Positions 42,871-52,300 of a DNA stretch of 64,000 bases are shown here, piece after piece (the stretch's first letter is position 1; each line of letters begins with the position of its first letter). Origin of the DNA: an uncultured Acidobacteriota bacterium. Its GTDB lineage: Bacteria > Acidobacteriota > Terriglobia > Terriglobales > Acidobacteriaceae. The position numbers and the translations under genes were made by a program. Where the stretch lies: NCBI GenBank assembly GCA_903832055.1, contig CAILAC010000017.1, forward strand, positions 124,001 to 188,000, written 5' to 3'. Below the pieces are notes generated by a model. It saw nothing but the letters and a program-made list of their open reading frames with translations. It had not been told where the DNA came from and searched no databases.

Positions 42871-43647
42871 GTGACTCCATCACTCTTTGATCTCTCAGGA
42901 AAAGTCGCCGTCGTCATCGGCGGCACCACCGGCATCGGCCACGCCCTTTCGCTCGGTCTCGCCGACGCCGGAGCCGACGTCGTCGCCTCCTCTCGCCGCG
43001 CTGAAGAGGTGGAGAAGACCGCCGCCGAGTTGGAAGCTAAAGGCCGCCGGACGCTGCGCCTGCCCTCGAACGTGAAAGACCGCGCCTCGCTGGTCGCCCT
43101 GCGCGACGGCGTTCTCGCAGAATTCGGCAAGGTCGATATCCTCATCAACTGCGCCGGCACCACCAAGCGTGGCGCGACGCTGACCTTCAGCGAAGAAGAC
43201 TGGAACAACATCCTCGAAACCAACCTCACCGGCACCCTGCGCGGCTGCCAGGTTTTTGGCGAAGCCATGCTCGCCGCCGGCTACGGGCGCATTGTCAACA
43301 TCGCTTCCCTTTCCACATTTGTCGCGCTCAACGAAGTGGCCGCCTACGCCGCCAGCAAGGCTGCGGTCGGCTCGCTGACCAAATCTCTCGCCGTCGAATG
43401 GTCAAAGCACGGCGTCAACGTCAACGCCATCGCCCCCGGCGTCTTCCGCACGGCGCTGAACTCGCAACTGCTCGACTCGACCCCGCGCGGGCAGGAGTTC
43501 CTCACCCGCACGCCCATGGCCCGATTCGGCAAGACGGAAGAGCTGGTCGGCGCGGCAATCTATCTCGCCAGTGACGCGGCCTCATTCGTCGCCGGCGAAA
43601 TCATCACTGTCGATGGCGGCTTCCTCGCCAGCGGCGTCAACCAGTAG
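42871..43647 (+). CDS. SDR-family dehydrogenase, KduD-like
   Basis: 258 aa starting at GTG with GAGG 6 nt upstream. The NAD(P)-binding VVIGGTTGIGHALSLGLADA and INCAGTT are present, with catalytic IASLSTF and YAASKAAVG (Tyr and Lys), and SDAASFVAGEIITVDGGF at the C-terminus. It is a classical short-chain reductase. Its position as first gene of a KDG kinase-KDPG aldolase operon suggests a 2-deoxygluconate or 5-keto-4-deoxyuronate reductase as in KduD, but the substrate is an inference from context. Confidence 0.8.
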   Translation: MTPSLFDLSGKVAVVIGGTTGIGHALSLGLADAGADVVASSRRAEEVEKTAAELEAKGRRTLRLPSNVKDRASLVALRDGVLAEFGKVDILINCAGTTKRGATLTFSEEDWNNILETNLTGTLRGCQVFGEAMLAAGYGRIVNIASLSTFVALNEVAAYAASKAAVGSLTKSLAVEWSKHGVNVNAIAPGVFRTALNSQLLDSTPRGQEFLTRTPMARFGKTEELVGAAIYLASDAASFVAGEIITVDGGFLASGVNQ

Positions 43648-43657
43648 GAGCATCGCG

Positions 43658-44764
43658 TTGAGTCTATCGCTAAAGCCCGCAAAATCAACCAAGTGGGACC
43701 TCGTCTCGCTCGGCGAAGTCATGCTCCGCCTCGACCCTGGCGTGGGACGCGTCGCTACCACCCGCACCTTCCAGGCCTGGGAGGGCGGCGGCGAATACAA
43801 CGTTGCCCGCGGCCTCAAGCGCTGCTTTGGCCTGCGCAGCTCGATTGTCACCGCGCTTGCCGACAATCCCGTTGGGCGCCTTGTCGAAGACCTGATGTAC
43901 CAGGGCGGCGTTGACCAGTCGCACGTCCGCTGGGTGAAGTACGACGGCGTGGGACGCACTGTACGCAACGGCCTCAACTTTACCGAGCGCGGCTTCGGTG
44001 TGCGCGCGGCTCTGGGCTGTTCGGATCGAGGCAACACCGCCGTCAGCCAGCTCAAGCCGGGTGAGATCGACTGGGACGAGATATTCGTGAAGGAAGGGAC
44101 GCGCTGGTTCCACACTGGAGGCATCTTTGCCGCGCTGTCGGAATCGACCCCGCTCGTTGCGAAAGAAGCCATTGAAGCGGCCCACCGCAATGGCGTCATC
44201 GTCAGCTACGACCTGAACTATCGCGATAGCTTGTGGAAGTCGATCGGCGGCAAGGCCCGCGCCCTTGAGGTGAACAGCGAACTCGCACCGCTCATCGACG
44301 TGATGCTGGGCAATGAAGAGGACTTCACCGCCTCGCTCGGATTTGAAGTCGAAGGCCTGGGCGACGTAGACGCCCACGTGGGCGAGCTTGACACCAGCAA
44401 ATTCCGGCGCATGATCGAGCAGGCTGTCGCCAAATATCCCAACTTCAAGGTCGTCGCCACCACGCTGCGCACCGCCCACACAGCCACCGTCAACGACTGG
44501 GGCGCGGTTTGCTACTACGACGGCAACTTTTACGAAGCGCGCCCCATGCCGGGCCTCGAAATCCTCGACCGCGTGGGCGGCGGCGACTCGTTTGCCTCCG
44601 GCCTCATCTACGGTTTTCTCGCCGAAAAAGGCGCGGAATACGCGGTCAACTGCGGCTGCGCCCACGGAGCACTTGCCATGACCACCCCCGGCGACACCAC
44701 CATGGTGACCCTGCCTGAAGTCGAACGCGTCATGAAAGGCGGCGCAGCCCGCGTCCTGAGATAA
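43658..44764 (+). CDS. kdgK: 2-keto-3-deoxygluconate kinase, PfkB family
   Basis: 368 aa starting at TTG 43658 with AGGAG 7 nt upstream, just 10 nt after the SDR stop; the ORF-track start inside the SDR gene is an artefact. LVSLGEVMLRLDPG, GGGEYNVARGLKR and DLNYRDSLWKS are PfkB and KdgK-type segments, and GGGDSFASGLIYG holds the anion hole and catalytic Asp (GxGD). An unusual insertion VEGLGDVDAHVGELDTSKFR lies in the middle. It phosphorylates 2-keto-3-deoxygluconate to KDPG, the substrate of the next gene product. Another sugar substrate is possible since PfkB kinases are hard to separate. Confidence 0.8.
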   Translation: MSLSLKPAKSTKWDLVSLGEVMLRLDPGVGRVATTRTFQAWEGGGEYNVARGLKRCFGLRSSIVTALADNPVGRLVEDLMYQGGVDQSHVRWVKYDGVGRTVRNGLNFTERGFGVRAALGCSDRGNTAVSQLKPGEIDWDEIFVKEGTRWFHTGGIFAALSESTPLVAKEAIEAAHRNGVIVSYDLNYRDSLWKSIGGKARALEVNSELAPLIDVMLGNEEDFTASLGFEVEGLGDVDAHVGELDTSKFRRMIEQAVAKYPNFKVVATTLRTAHTATVNDWGAVCYYDGNFYEARPMPGLEILDRVGGGDSFASGLIYGFLAEKGAEYAVNCGCAHGALAMTTPGDTTMVTLPEVERVMKGGAARVLR

Positions 44765-44773
44765 GAGGTAAAA

Positions 44774-45421
44774 ATGCACAAATCTGAAGTTTTGCAGAAA
44801 ATCCGCCAGGTCGGCCTCGTCCCCGTCCTCCGCGCCGACAGCGAAGAAGAAGCCCTCGGCATCGCCTACGCGCTCGAAGCCGGCGGCGTCACGGTCCTTG
44901 AAGTCACGATGACCGTCCCCGGCGCGGTCGATGTCATCCGCCGATTGGCAAAAGAGGCTGGCGACCGCATTCTCATCGGCGCAGGCACTGTGCTTGACCC
45001 GGAAAGCGCCCGCGCATGCATGCTCGCCGGTGCGGAATTCATCGTCAGCCCGGCGCTCAATGTCCGTACCATCGAGCTCTGCCGACGCTACAACGTCGCT
45101 GTCTTTCCCGGTGGCCTTACCCCGACTGAGGTCGTCACCGCGTGGGAAGCAGGCGCGGATGCGGTCAAAGTCTTCCCTTGCAGCGCGATGGGCGGGGCCA
45201 GCTACCTCAAGGCTCTCAAAGCTCCGCTGCCGCAGATTGAACTCATCCCTACGGGCGGCGTTTCGCTGGCTACGGCCGCCGACTTTCTGAAAGCCGGAGC
45301 GTTTGCCCTCGGCGTCGGCGGCGACCTTGTCGATAACAAGGCCTTTCGCGCGGGCAAATCTGAAGTCATCACCGAGAGTGCTCGCAAGTATCTGGAAATC
45401 GTCGCCACGCACCGCAACTAA
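44774..45421 (+). CDS. eda: KDPG/KHG aldolase
   Basis: 215 aa, the usual size. VGLVPVLRADSEEEALGI, VTVLEVTMTVPGA with the conserved Glu, IGAGTVLDPESARACMLAGA, the phosphate region VFPGGLTPTEVVTAWE and ADAVKVFPCS with the Schiff-base lysine are all present, and IPTGGVSLATAADFL closes the barrel. It cleaves 2-keto-3-deoxy-6-phosphogluconate into pyruvate and glyceraldehyde-3-phosphate. It begins 9 nt after the kinase stop, and with the kinase completes the lower part of sugar-acid degradation. Confidence 0.95.
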   Translation: MHKSEVLQKIRQVGLVPVLRADSEEEALGIAYALEAGGVTVLEVTMTVPGAVDVIRRLAKEAGDRILIGAGTVLDPESARACMLAGAEFIVSPALNVRTIELCRRYNVAVFPGGLTPTEVVTAWEAGADAVKVFPCSAMGGASYLKALKAPLPQIELIPTGGVSLATAADFLKAGAFALGVGGDLVDNKAFRAGKSEVITESARKYLEIVATHRN

Positions 45422-45445
45422 GCCCCTTTGGGAGAGGCTCGCGCC

Positions 45446-46459
45446 ATGAAAGCACTGGTACTGCAACAGCCCGGCGAAGCCGCCGTTGAGACGGTCGCGG
45501 ATGTTGCCCACATGGAAGGAAATGTGCTGCTGAAAGTCCGTCGCGTCGGCCTCTGCGGCAGCGACCTCAACTCCTTTCGCGGCAAAAACCCCATGGTCAC
45601 CTTCCCCCGCATCCCGGGGCATGAAGTTGCCGCTACCGTCGTCGAATCGAGCCGCACCCATCCTCAGTTCGCCGCCGGGGTCAACGTAACGCTGTCGCCC
45701 TACACGCAGTGTGGCAAATGCCCCTCCTGCCTGCGCGGCCGCCCGAACGCTTGCCAGTTCAACGAAACTCTCGGCGTGCAGCGCGACGGCGCGCTCGCCG
45801 AATACATCTCTGTGCCGCCGGAAAAGCTGTACCTCGCCAACCTCAATCTCAAGGAACTGTGCATTGTCGAGCCGCTCACCGTAGGCTTCCACGCCGTGGC
45901 TCGTGGCCGTGTGACAGGGGAGGATGTTGTGGCTATCATCGGGTGCGGCGGCGTGGGCCTGGGAGCCGTAGCAGCCTCAGGCTTCCGCAAAGCACGCACG
46001 ATTGCCATCGATGTAGACGAAACCAAGCTCGCCCTGGCATTAAAATCCGGGGCCACCGACACCATCAACACTACCCGCGAGGACCTGCACGAGAGGCTAC
46101 AAGAGCTTACCGGCGGCCGCGGTCCCGACGTCATCATCGAAGCCATCGGGCTGCCCCAGACCTTTCGCGCGGCCGTCGAAGAGGTCGCCTTCACCGGCCG
46201 TGTTGTGTACATCGGCTACGCCAAAGAGCCCGTTGCGTATGAAACCCGGCTCTTCGTTCAGAAAGAGTTGGACATTCTTGGCTCGCGGAACGCCCTCCCC
46301 GGAGACTTCCGCGAAGTCATCCGCATGCTTGAAGAGGGTCGCTTCCCGGTCGACCAGGCCGTCAGCAACATCGCCTCCCTCGACGAAGCGCCCGCGCTGC
46401 TCAAAGCCTGGAGCCAGAACCCCGCCGCCTTCACCAAGATCATGATTGCGCTGGACTAA
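45446..46459 (+). CDS. Zinc-dependent alcohol/polyol dehydrogenase
   Basis: 337 aa from the ATG at 45446 with GGGAG upstream. GLCGSDLNSFRG and GHEVAATVV carry catalytic zinc ligands, and CGKCPSCLRGRPNAC supplies the four structural-zinc cysteines. The Rossmann motif is VVAIIGCGGVGLGAV, followed by IDVDETKLALALKSGA. It belongs to the medium-chain Zn-dehydrogenases. With the KDG/KDPG genes a role as L-galactonate or L-idonate 5-dehydrogenase or galactitol dehydrogenase is plausible; context only. It is the last gene of the operon, 24 nt after eda. Confidence 0.8.
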   Translation: MKALVLQQPGEAAVETVADVAHMEGNVLLKVRRVGLCGSDLNSFRGKNPMVTFPRIPGHEVAATVVESSRTHPQFAAGVNVTLSPYTQCGKCPSCLRGRPNACQFNETLGVQRDGALAEYISVPPEKLYLANLNLKELCIVEPLTVGFHAVARGRVTGEDVVAIIGCGGVGLGAVAASGFRKARTIAIDVDETKLALALKSGATDTINTTREDLHERLQELTGGRGPDVIIEAIGLPQTFRAAVEEVAFTGRVVYIGYAKEPVAYETRLFVQKELDILGSRNALPGDFREVIRMLEEGRFPVDQAVSNIASLDEAPALLKAWSQNPAAFTKIMIALD

Positions 46460-47097
46460 CGCCGGAGTGGCTCATCCTGAGCATTCAGACCCGACCCTGC
46501 ACAAAGGTGGAATAGGCATGCCACGCCGGTCACCACACTTCATCTGAAGTACTATTCCCCACACGTTACTTCAGGGTGGATGCTCAATGAATCAAGTGAG
46601 CGCCTATTACCGGTGCTGGGAGTGTCTAAAGTCATGCGTGAGCTGATCACCGTCCTGCTGTTTGCAGTCTTCCTGTTATCACCCTCTGCCATTGCGTCGT
46701 TCTGCGCCAGTGAGCGAAGACTCTTCCGTTCCCGCGCCAACAACAACTGCCCGGCCATTGACCGCCGCGACCCGCGTTGAGCGCCAGATGTCTGCCTGAA
46801 GAATGACGCAACAAGAGACACCCCACGAGGTGATGAACCTTGTGGTGTTCCAGTTTTTGAACCAATCCGTCAACCGGCGACGTTTGCGTGCAGCTTTGGC
46901 ATAAAGTCCGTTGCTTGTCTCCTCACCGGTGAAATTCCCGCGTTGTCCAAGCCCGGCATTGTAAAACTGAAAGAAGTGGCACGACGCGCGGGTGATGGAG
47001 CGGAAGAACTGCGCCGGGCTCCCTCAGCGGATTGCTGACGGAACCCAGGGTGAAATGCTGCAGTTCCACTGGAAAGAATTTCTTGAAGGAAGACTCG
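46460..47097. other. Intergenic region with gene debris between the sugar-acid operon and the alpha/beta hydrolase
   Basis: ACTTC-atct-GAAGT (46535-46548) is a small hairpin. A plus-strand ORF at 46634-46780 starts with a signal-peptide-like RELITVLLFAVFLLSPSAIA but then breaks into Arg/Ala-rich sequence, so it may be a truncated gene. From 46961 a short LacI-like helix is encoded. Otherwise nothing is recognised. Confidence 0.4.
46961..47038 (+). pseudogene. Possible N-terminal remnant of a LacI-family regulator
   Basis: A frame without start codon reads VKLKEVARRAG and then DGAEELRRAPSADC and stop. KLKEVARRAG is the first helix of the LacI helix-turn-helix, but the expected VSxxTVSRVLN turn is missing. 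The match is short. It lies just upstream of the carbohydrate-related alpha/beta hydrolase gene, where a LacI regulator would make sense. Confidence 0.3.
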
Positions 47098-47952
47098 ATG
47101 CATCTATTGGTTTTTGAGAAGCGTATCTGTTCGATTCTGGTTGGAGTCGTGGCTCTGTTGACCATCTCGGCGCAGGCCCACTGCGCTGATTTCAAGGACG
47201 TTCCCTATCGCACCGTTGATGGTGTGACGCTGACTCTGGACGCACATATCCCGGACGGAAAAGGGCCTTTTGCCGCCGCCATTCTGGTGCATGGCGGGGG
47301 TTGGGTGGCGGGGGACAAGCAGGAGTACATCAACTTTCTCTTTGAGCCGCTTGCCGATGCCGGCTTTGCCTGGTTCAGCATCAATTACCGGCTGGCTCCG
47401 AAGTACACGTTTCCAGCGGACGCCGAGGATGTGCGAGCCGCTGTTGTGTGGGTCAAGGCGCATGCGGCCGAGTACTCGGTGGATGCGAAGCGTGTTGCGC
47501 TGATTGGCGAGTCCGCAGGAGGGCACCTGGTATCTCTGGTGGGTGCTGAGCCCAGCGAGGCTACGCGGGTGGCGGCGGTGGTCTCAATGTATGGCGTGCA
47601 TGACTTTGTTGCTGCAGCGGTGGAGTGGAAGCCTCTTCCGGAGGAGCTGTACCAGCTGTTTGGCATCAAGGCAGTGGATGCACGGACCATGCCACTGCTG
47701 GCCAAGGCCTCACCCGTGCTGCTGGTACGCAAAGACATGCCACCCTACCTGCTGATGCATGGCACGAAGGACGAAGATGTGCCGTACGAGCAGTCCGTCG
47801 AGATGTGTTCAGCGATGAAAGATGCCGGGGCGCACTGCGAACTGATCTCGCTGGAGGGCGCGCCGCATGGCATGGACCATTGGGAGCCACGGCCTGAACT
47901 CCACTGGTATAAGAAAGCCCTTACGGACTGGCTCCGCAAGACTCTCCAATAG
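47098..47952 (+). CDS. Secreted alpha/beta hydrolase, carbohydrate-esterase-like
   Basis: 284 aa from the ATG at 47098 (GGAAGA upstream), with a signal peptide (LVGVVALLTISAQAHCA). The oxyanion-hole AILVHGGGWVAG, the nucleophile elbow GESAGGH, and YLLMHGTKDEDVPY and HGMDHW provide the Ser-Asp-His set. The family is BD-FAE/Abhydrolase_3-like. It could remove acetyl, feruloyl or similar esters from plant or microbial polysaccharides. It is convergent with the PIG-L gene, separated by 3 nt. The start listed in the ORF track (47032, TTG) is longer by 22 residues. Confidence 0.8.
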   Translation: MHLLVFEKRICSILVGVVALLTISAQAHCADFKDVPYRTVDGVTLTLDAHIPDGKGPFAAAILVHGGGWVAGDKQEYINFLFEPLADAGFAWFSINYRLAPKYTFPADAEDVRAAVVWVKAHAAEYSVDAKRVALIGESAGGHLVSLVGAEPSEATRVAAVVSMYGVHDFVAAAVEWKPLPEELYQLFGIKAVDARTMPLLAKASPVLLVRKDMPPYLLMHGTKDEDVPYEQSVEMCSAMKDAGAHCELISLEGAPHGMDHWEPRPELHWYKKALTDWLRKTLQ

Positions 47953-47955
47953 CAA

Positions 47956-49296
47956 CTACTGCGGCAATCCGTTCGCCTCCACGGTTACCCGCAGTGACAC
48001 GCTGCCGAGCGACGATCCGTCGCCCTCAGCCTTCCACTCCAGCGTCTGCCAGCTTTCCTTTGCCAGACCCGTCGGCGGTGTCAGAGTTAGCTGAATTGGC
48101 CATGCATCGTGGGCCGGCACCGTCAGCGTCGTTACCTCCGGCTTCTCGGACCAGCCCTCAGGCAGCGCAGCATGCAACGTAAACTGCCGGGGTTTGTCGG
48201 AGTCATTCCGCAAGACGAGCGGTACCCAAAGCGTCTCGCCGGGTGCCACCTGAGCCTGCGGCGGGAAGAGCGCTGCCAGTGGCGCTAGTCCATGCGCAGG
48301 CCAGAAGGCGCGGTAGAACGCCCATGGCCCGCCGAGTTCCAGCTGGACATCTGGTGTGGGCGGCTCGTAGCCGCGTGGTTTGGCATAGGCGACAGCCCCA
48401 TCCGTGATGCCTTCGAATACATCTCCGGTGACCGACGCCGGCACCAGCGACTTGCCAAAGATCAATTGCACGGGAGTTTCAGTGAATTGCTTCAGAGTGG
48501 CCTCGGTAAAGTCGTCTTGTGTCTTGTAGAACCGCCAGGAGGTTGCCGCGACCGCAGCAAAGGAAACTCCGCGCGAGGGAGAGATGGCATTCGACGGATA
48601 CTCCGGCCCTTTGCCCCTGGCAAACTCCAGATGGGTCGCATCAGAGAAGAAGTAGATCTTTTTGGGCTGCCACGGACGAAGACCTTCGCCGTAGTTGTTG
48701 ATGCTGACCCGATTGCGCGGAGCCTCAAGCTGTTCAGGGAAGGCGAGGCGGTCAGCGGCCAGATCAAAGGCCTCGTTGGCCAGTACAGAAGCACCCTGGT
48801 GATCTTCGTGGTTTTCTCCCACAACGTAGTCGGGTAGCCAGGTGAGCACGACTTCGGGCCGGGTGAGGCGCACGATGCGCACCACCTGCTCCAGCGCTTC
48901 CCCGTGGCCCCATGCCTCCAGCGAACGCAGCACATCCGCGCCGGGCGTATCCGAGCCGGGCAGCAGCCACACGTTCTCTACCCCATAGGAACCCAGAGCC
49001 TTGCGGGCCTCGATCTCTCGCACCTGCTTGAGCACGCGCGACTGCTCCAGGCCGATGGCGTTGCCGCCAGAGTTGCCATGCGTCATGTAAACCACGGCTA
49101 CGCGCTTGTGCTCAAGTTCAATGGCGCGAGCCAGGTAGGAGGCGACTTCAATGTCGTCATCCGGATGGCCCACGACAAGCAGAATGTCCGCTTTGTAGCG
49201 GGGGTCAGGCTCGGGGAGGGTTATGGTTTGCCCTGGCGCGCACACAGCCAGGCCAGTACAGGCCCACAGAGCCAGGACTCTGACGAAATTCTTCAT
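47956..49296 (-). CDS. Secreted PIG-L family deacetylase with C-terminal beta domain
   Basis: 446 aa from the ATG at 49296 with AGGAAA 5 nt upstream. An N-terminal signal (VRVLALWACTGLAVCAPG) is followed by the LmbE/PIG-L domain: LLVVGHPDDDIEVASYLARA and VVGENHEDHQGASVL, the two zinc-binding motifs. From about residue 300 a beta-sandwich region (LALAALFPPQAQVAPGETLW, VPLVLRNDSDKPRQFTL) resembles an Ig-like or NEW3 domain. PIG-L proteins deacetylate N-acetyl sugars or related conjugates. It lies downstream of the TonB-dependent receptor on the same strand, so the receptor and deacetylase may form an operon. Confidence 0.8.
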   Translation of the reverse strand: MKNFVRVLALWACTGLAVCAPGQTITLPEPDPRYKADILLVVGHPDDDIEVASYLARAIELEHKRVAVVYMTHGNSGGNAIGLEQSRVLKQVREIEARKALGSYGVENVWLLPGSDTPGADVLRSLEAWGHGEALEQVVRIVRLTRPEVVLTWLPDYVVGENHEDHQGASVLANEAFDLAADRLAFPEQLEAPRNRVSINNYGEGLRPWQPKKIYFFSDATHLEFARGKGPEYPSNAISPSRGVSFAAVAATSWRFYKTQDDFTEATLKQFTETPVQLIFGKSLVPASVTGDVFEGITDGAVAYAKPRGYEPPTPDVQLELGGPWAFYRAFWPAHGLAPLAALFPPQAQVAPGETLWVPLVLRNDSDKPRQFTLHAALPEGWSEKPEVTTLTVPAHDAWPIQLTLTPPTGLAKESWQTLEWKAEGDGSSLGSVSLRVTVEANGLPQ

Positions 49297-49314
49297 GACT
49301 TTCCTGCTTTCCAT

Positions 49315-52300
49315 CTAGAAGCGCAGGTGCAGGCCAAACTGCATCTGCCGCATGGGGTCCGCCGTTGAGGTAATCTGCCCGGCGCCGGACTGATCCACAA
49401 CGTTACCGGGCTGGCCGAGATTGACGTGGTTGAAGACGTTGAAGTTTTCCCAGTGGAACTCCAGCGTTTTGCCTTCGACAATCGTAAACGTCTTGGCAAG
49501 CGACAGGTTGAAAACCACCTCGGCTGGTCCCCGCAGGCTGTTGCGACGGACGGTGCCATCGCGATAAGGCTGCTGCGGCGCAGTATAAGCCGCAGGATTA
49601 AACCACAGGTCCCGGTTGGGATGCGACACGTGAGGGCTGCCGACCTGGTCAGGACGCACATTGTTGAAATCAGCATTCACGCTGGAGGTGTTCGAGACGT
49701 TTACCGTAAACGGCCGACCGGAAGCGAGGTTGGTGATGCCGTTGAAGACCCAGTCACCCACCAGCAGATTCAGCGGGCGGCTGGCATGGCTCAGGATGCG
49801 ATGTCCGGAGCCGATAGGCAGTTGCCACACGTTCGAGATGGCCAGGGAGTGTGTGCGGTCAAAATTTGCCGAACCGTGATCGGCGCGGAAGTTCAGGTTG
49901 TTGTCGTAGACGCTGCCGTACTCCGTGTTGTCCAGCGCATGGCCATAGGAATAGGCGACGAGCAGGTCCAGCCCATGACTGGCCTTCTTTTGCAACTTGA
50001 CCTGCAATCCGTTGTAGCTTGAGTTGTCACAGTTGCAGGTTGAGTACAAGCCCTGGGTGAGGCTGAACTTCTGATAGTAGAGGCGGCGTGAGTTGAAGTC
50101 TCCCGCCCCTGGCGCAGCCTGGTTCACATTCGCATTCACATAGAGGTGGCGACCGCCGTTGCCCACGTACGAGGCCTCCAGCGACAGGGTTGAGCTGAAC
50201 TCGTGCTGAACGGCGAGGTTCCAGAACTCGACCAGCGGCACGCGGTAGGAACTCGGCGGATTGAAGAAGAAGTACACCTGCAAGCCATCCGGCAGCGGAT
50301 AGCGACCGCTGGAGGGAATTGGCAGTGAAGCCGGCAGCGGTGGCCCATCAAAGAGATTGAAGACCGATGCGTACGAGCTGTCGGGGTTGATCTGCTGCGG
50401 AATGGTGATGGGAGCGTCGTACTCCGGCGACTGGCCGAAGACAGCTCCCAATCCTGATGGAGTAAAGCTGCGCCCATACCCGGCGCGAATTACGGTGTTG
50501 GCACGGAGCTGGTAAGCGATGCCGATGCGCGGAGCAAAGCCGATGTTGTACGGCTTAACGCCCATGTTTGATGCGACAGTGCCGATGCCTGCGGCCAGCA
50601 GATCGCCGGTGTTGGGGTCAAAACTGCCGGCTCCGCCCGGGCTGGCCGCCGTCTGGGGAAGGTAGTTCTCGTAGCGCACTCCATAGTTCACTGTCAGTTT
50701 CGGTGTTGCACGCCAGGAGTCCTGCACAAAGGAGAAGAGCCGCGTCTGGCGTAGTCCCGCATGGTAGTGGGCCCCGGTAAAGTAGCGTACAAACTGGTTG
50801 GGCACACCCAGCAGAAAGGAACCAAGCGCTGCACCCGTGGCTGCGCCGGAGTTGACGCCCAAAGCGTCGACATCCGCGTTACCCGTGCCTGAATCGACGA
50901 ATGTGATCTCGCCGGCGCGATGACTGTCACTGGGGATGCGCTGCTGCTGCAACCGGCGCAGATCCACGCCCCAGACAATCGTGTGATTACCGGCGGTCTT
51001 GGTCCAGTTGCTGACAAACTGGAAGTGGTTCTCCGTTTCCTTCAGCGGGCAATTGCACTGGTTCACGCCGTTGGCATAGCCAAAGTTGAAGCCGCCGTTG
51101 CCATTGATGTAGAAAGCCGGCATGCCACTTGTCTCCTGGGTGCCGAGATTCAGTCCGGGGATACCAGAGTCGGTGGCCGGCGTAGTGCCCAATGCGTTCG
51201 GCTGGGTGCGGATACGGTAGCGATAGAAGCCGAGCCGTGTTTCAGCCACCAGGGACGGCGAGAAAACATAGGAGTGGCCGATAGCCACACTCTGGTTTCG
51301 GGCATTGGAGGCGCCGGAAAAGGCTGAACCGTTCAGAGCGGGGCCACCGGCGAGGTCACCGTAAGCTCCGGGAGCCTGCTTGGTAAAGTCGCTGATTGTG
51401 TAGCGGCCAAACAGATGTGAACGGTTTGAAATCGTCGCATCTACCCGGATATCGCCCTGGTCGTTGTTGAATGAATCGATCCCTTTGCCCAGGTAGTTGT
51501 TGGCGATCGAGCCGGGGTCGCCGTAGTTGGCGGCCGGAATGTACTGGAGCAGCTTGGTGATGGGTTGCGGGACGGAGGGCAAGATATTCGGCTGGCCGGC
51601 GCTCGTAATGGCAAGCCTGCCGGTACCGTCGGGGTTGCCAGTGGTCGGGTCAAAAATCATGCCAGTCTGCGCTGGAATGCTGGAACCTTCCGTGGTGTTG
51701 ACGAGCAGCGCGTTTCCGCACGTCGTTGACGAGGTAGTACCGTCTGCGCAGAAGTAGTCGCCCAGGAGCGCCTGCAAGTTGCCCGAGTGCTCCGCCTCGG
51801 TCGGTACCGTGGTGACAACCGGCGCGCCAGTGTGACGGCGCGTACCCTGATAGTCGGCAAAGGCAAACAATCTGTCCTTGCGAATCGGGGCACCCAGTGA
51901 GCCGCCAAACTCATTCCAATGAAGCGGAAGGGTGCCGGCAAAAGGATCGCTGGCATCAAACTGACCGTTGCGCAGATATTCAAAGAGCGTACCGTGCCAT
52001 TGGTTGGTGCCGGAGCGCGTTGTTGCCTGCATCAGCGCGCCTGCTACGGAACCAAACTCAGCGTCATAATTGCTGGTTGTTACCTTGAATTCTTCCAGCG
52101 AGTCAATGTTGGGGTTGATTACGGCGATTCCCAAGCCTGAACTGTTGTTTTCCGTGCCATCCAGCAGGAAGCCGTTGTGAGTGAACTGCTGGCCATTGGC
52201 CGAGAACTGGATTCCACCCTGCGGGTTCTCTGCCGAAGAATGCTGCCAGTCGTTCATCTGCGTGCCGGGAATGGTGAGAGTCAGTTGCGTAACGTTGCGG

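Noticed and set aside
43685-45892. 735-aa minus-strand ORF across the sugar-acid operon
   Set aside because: Spans three recognised genes on the other strand and has the composition of an antisense frame in high-GC DNA.
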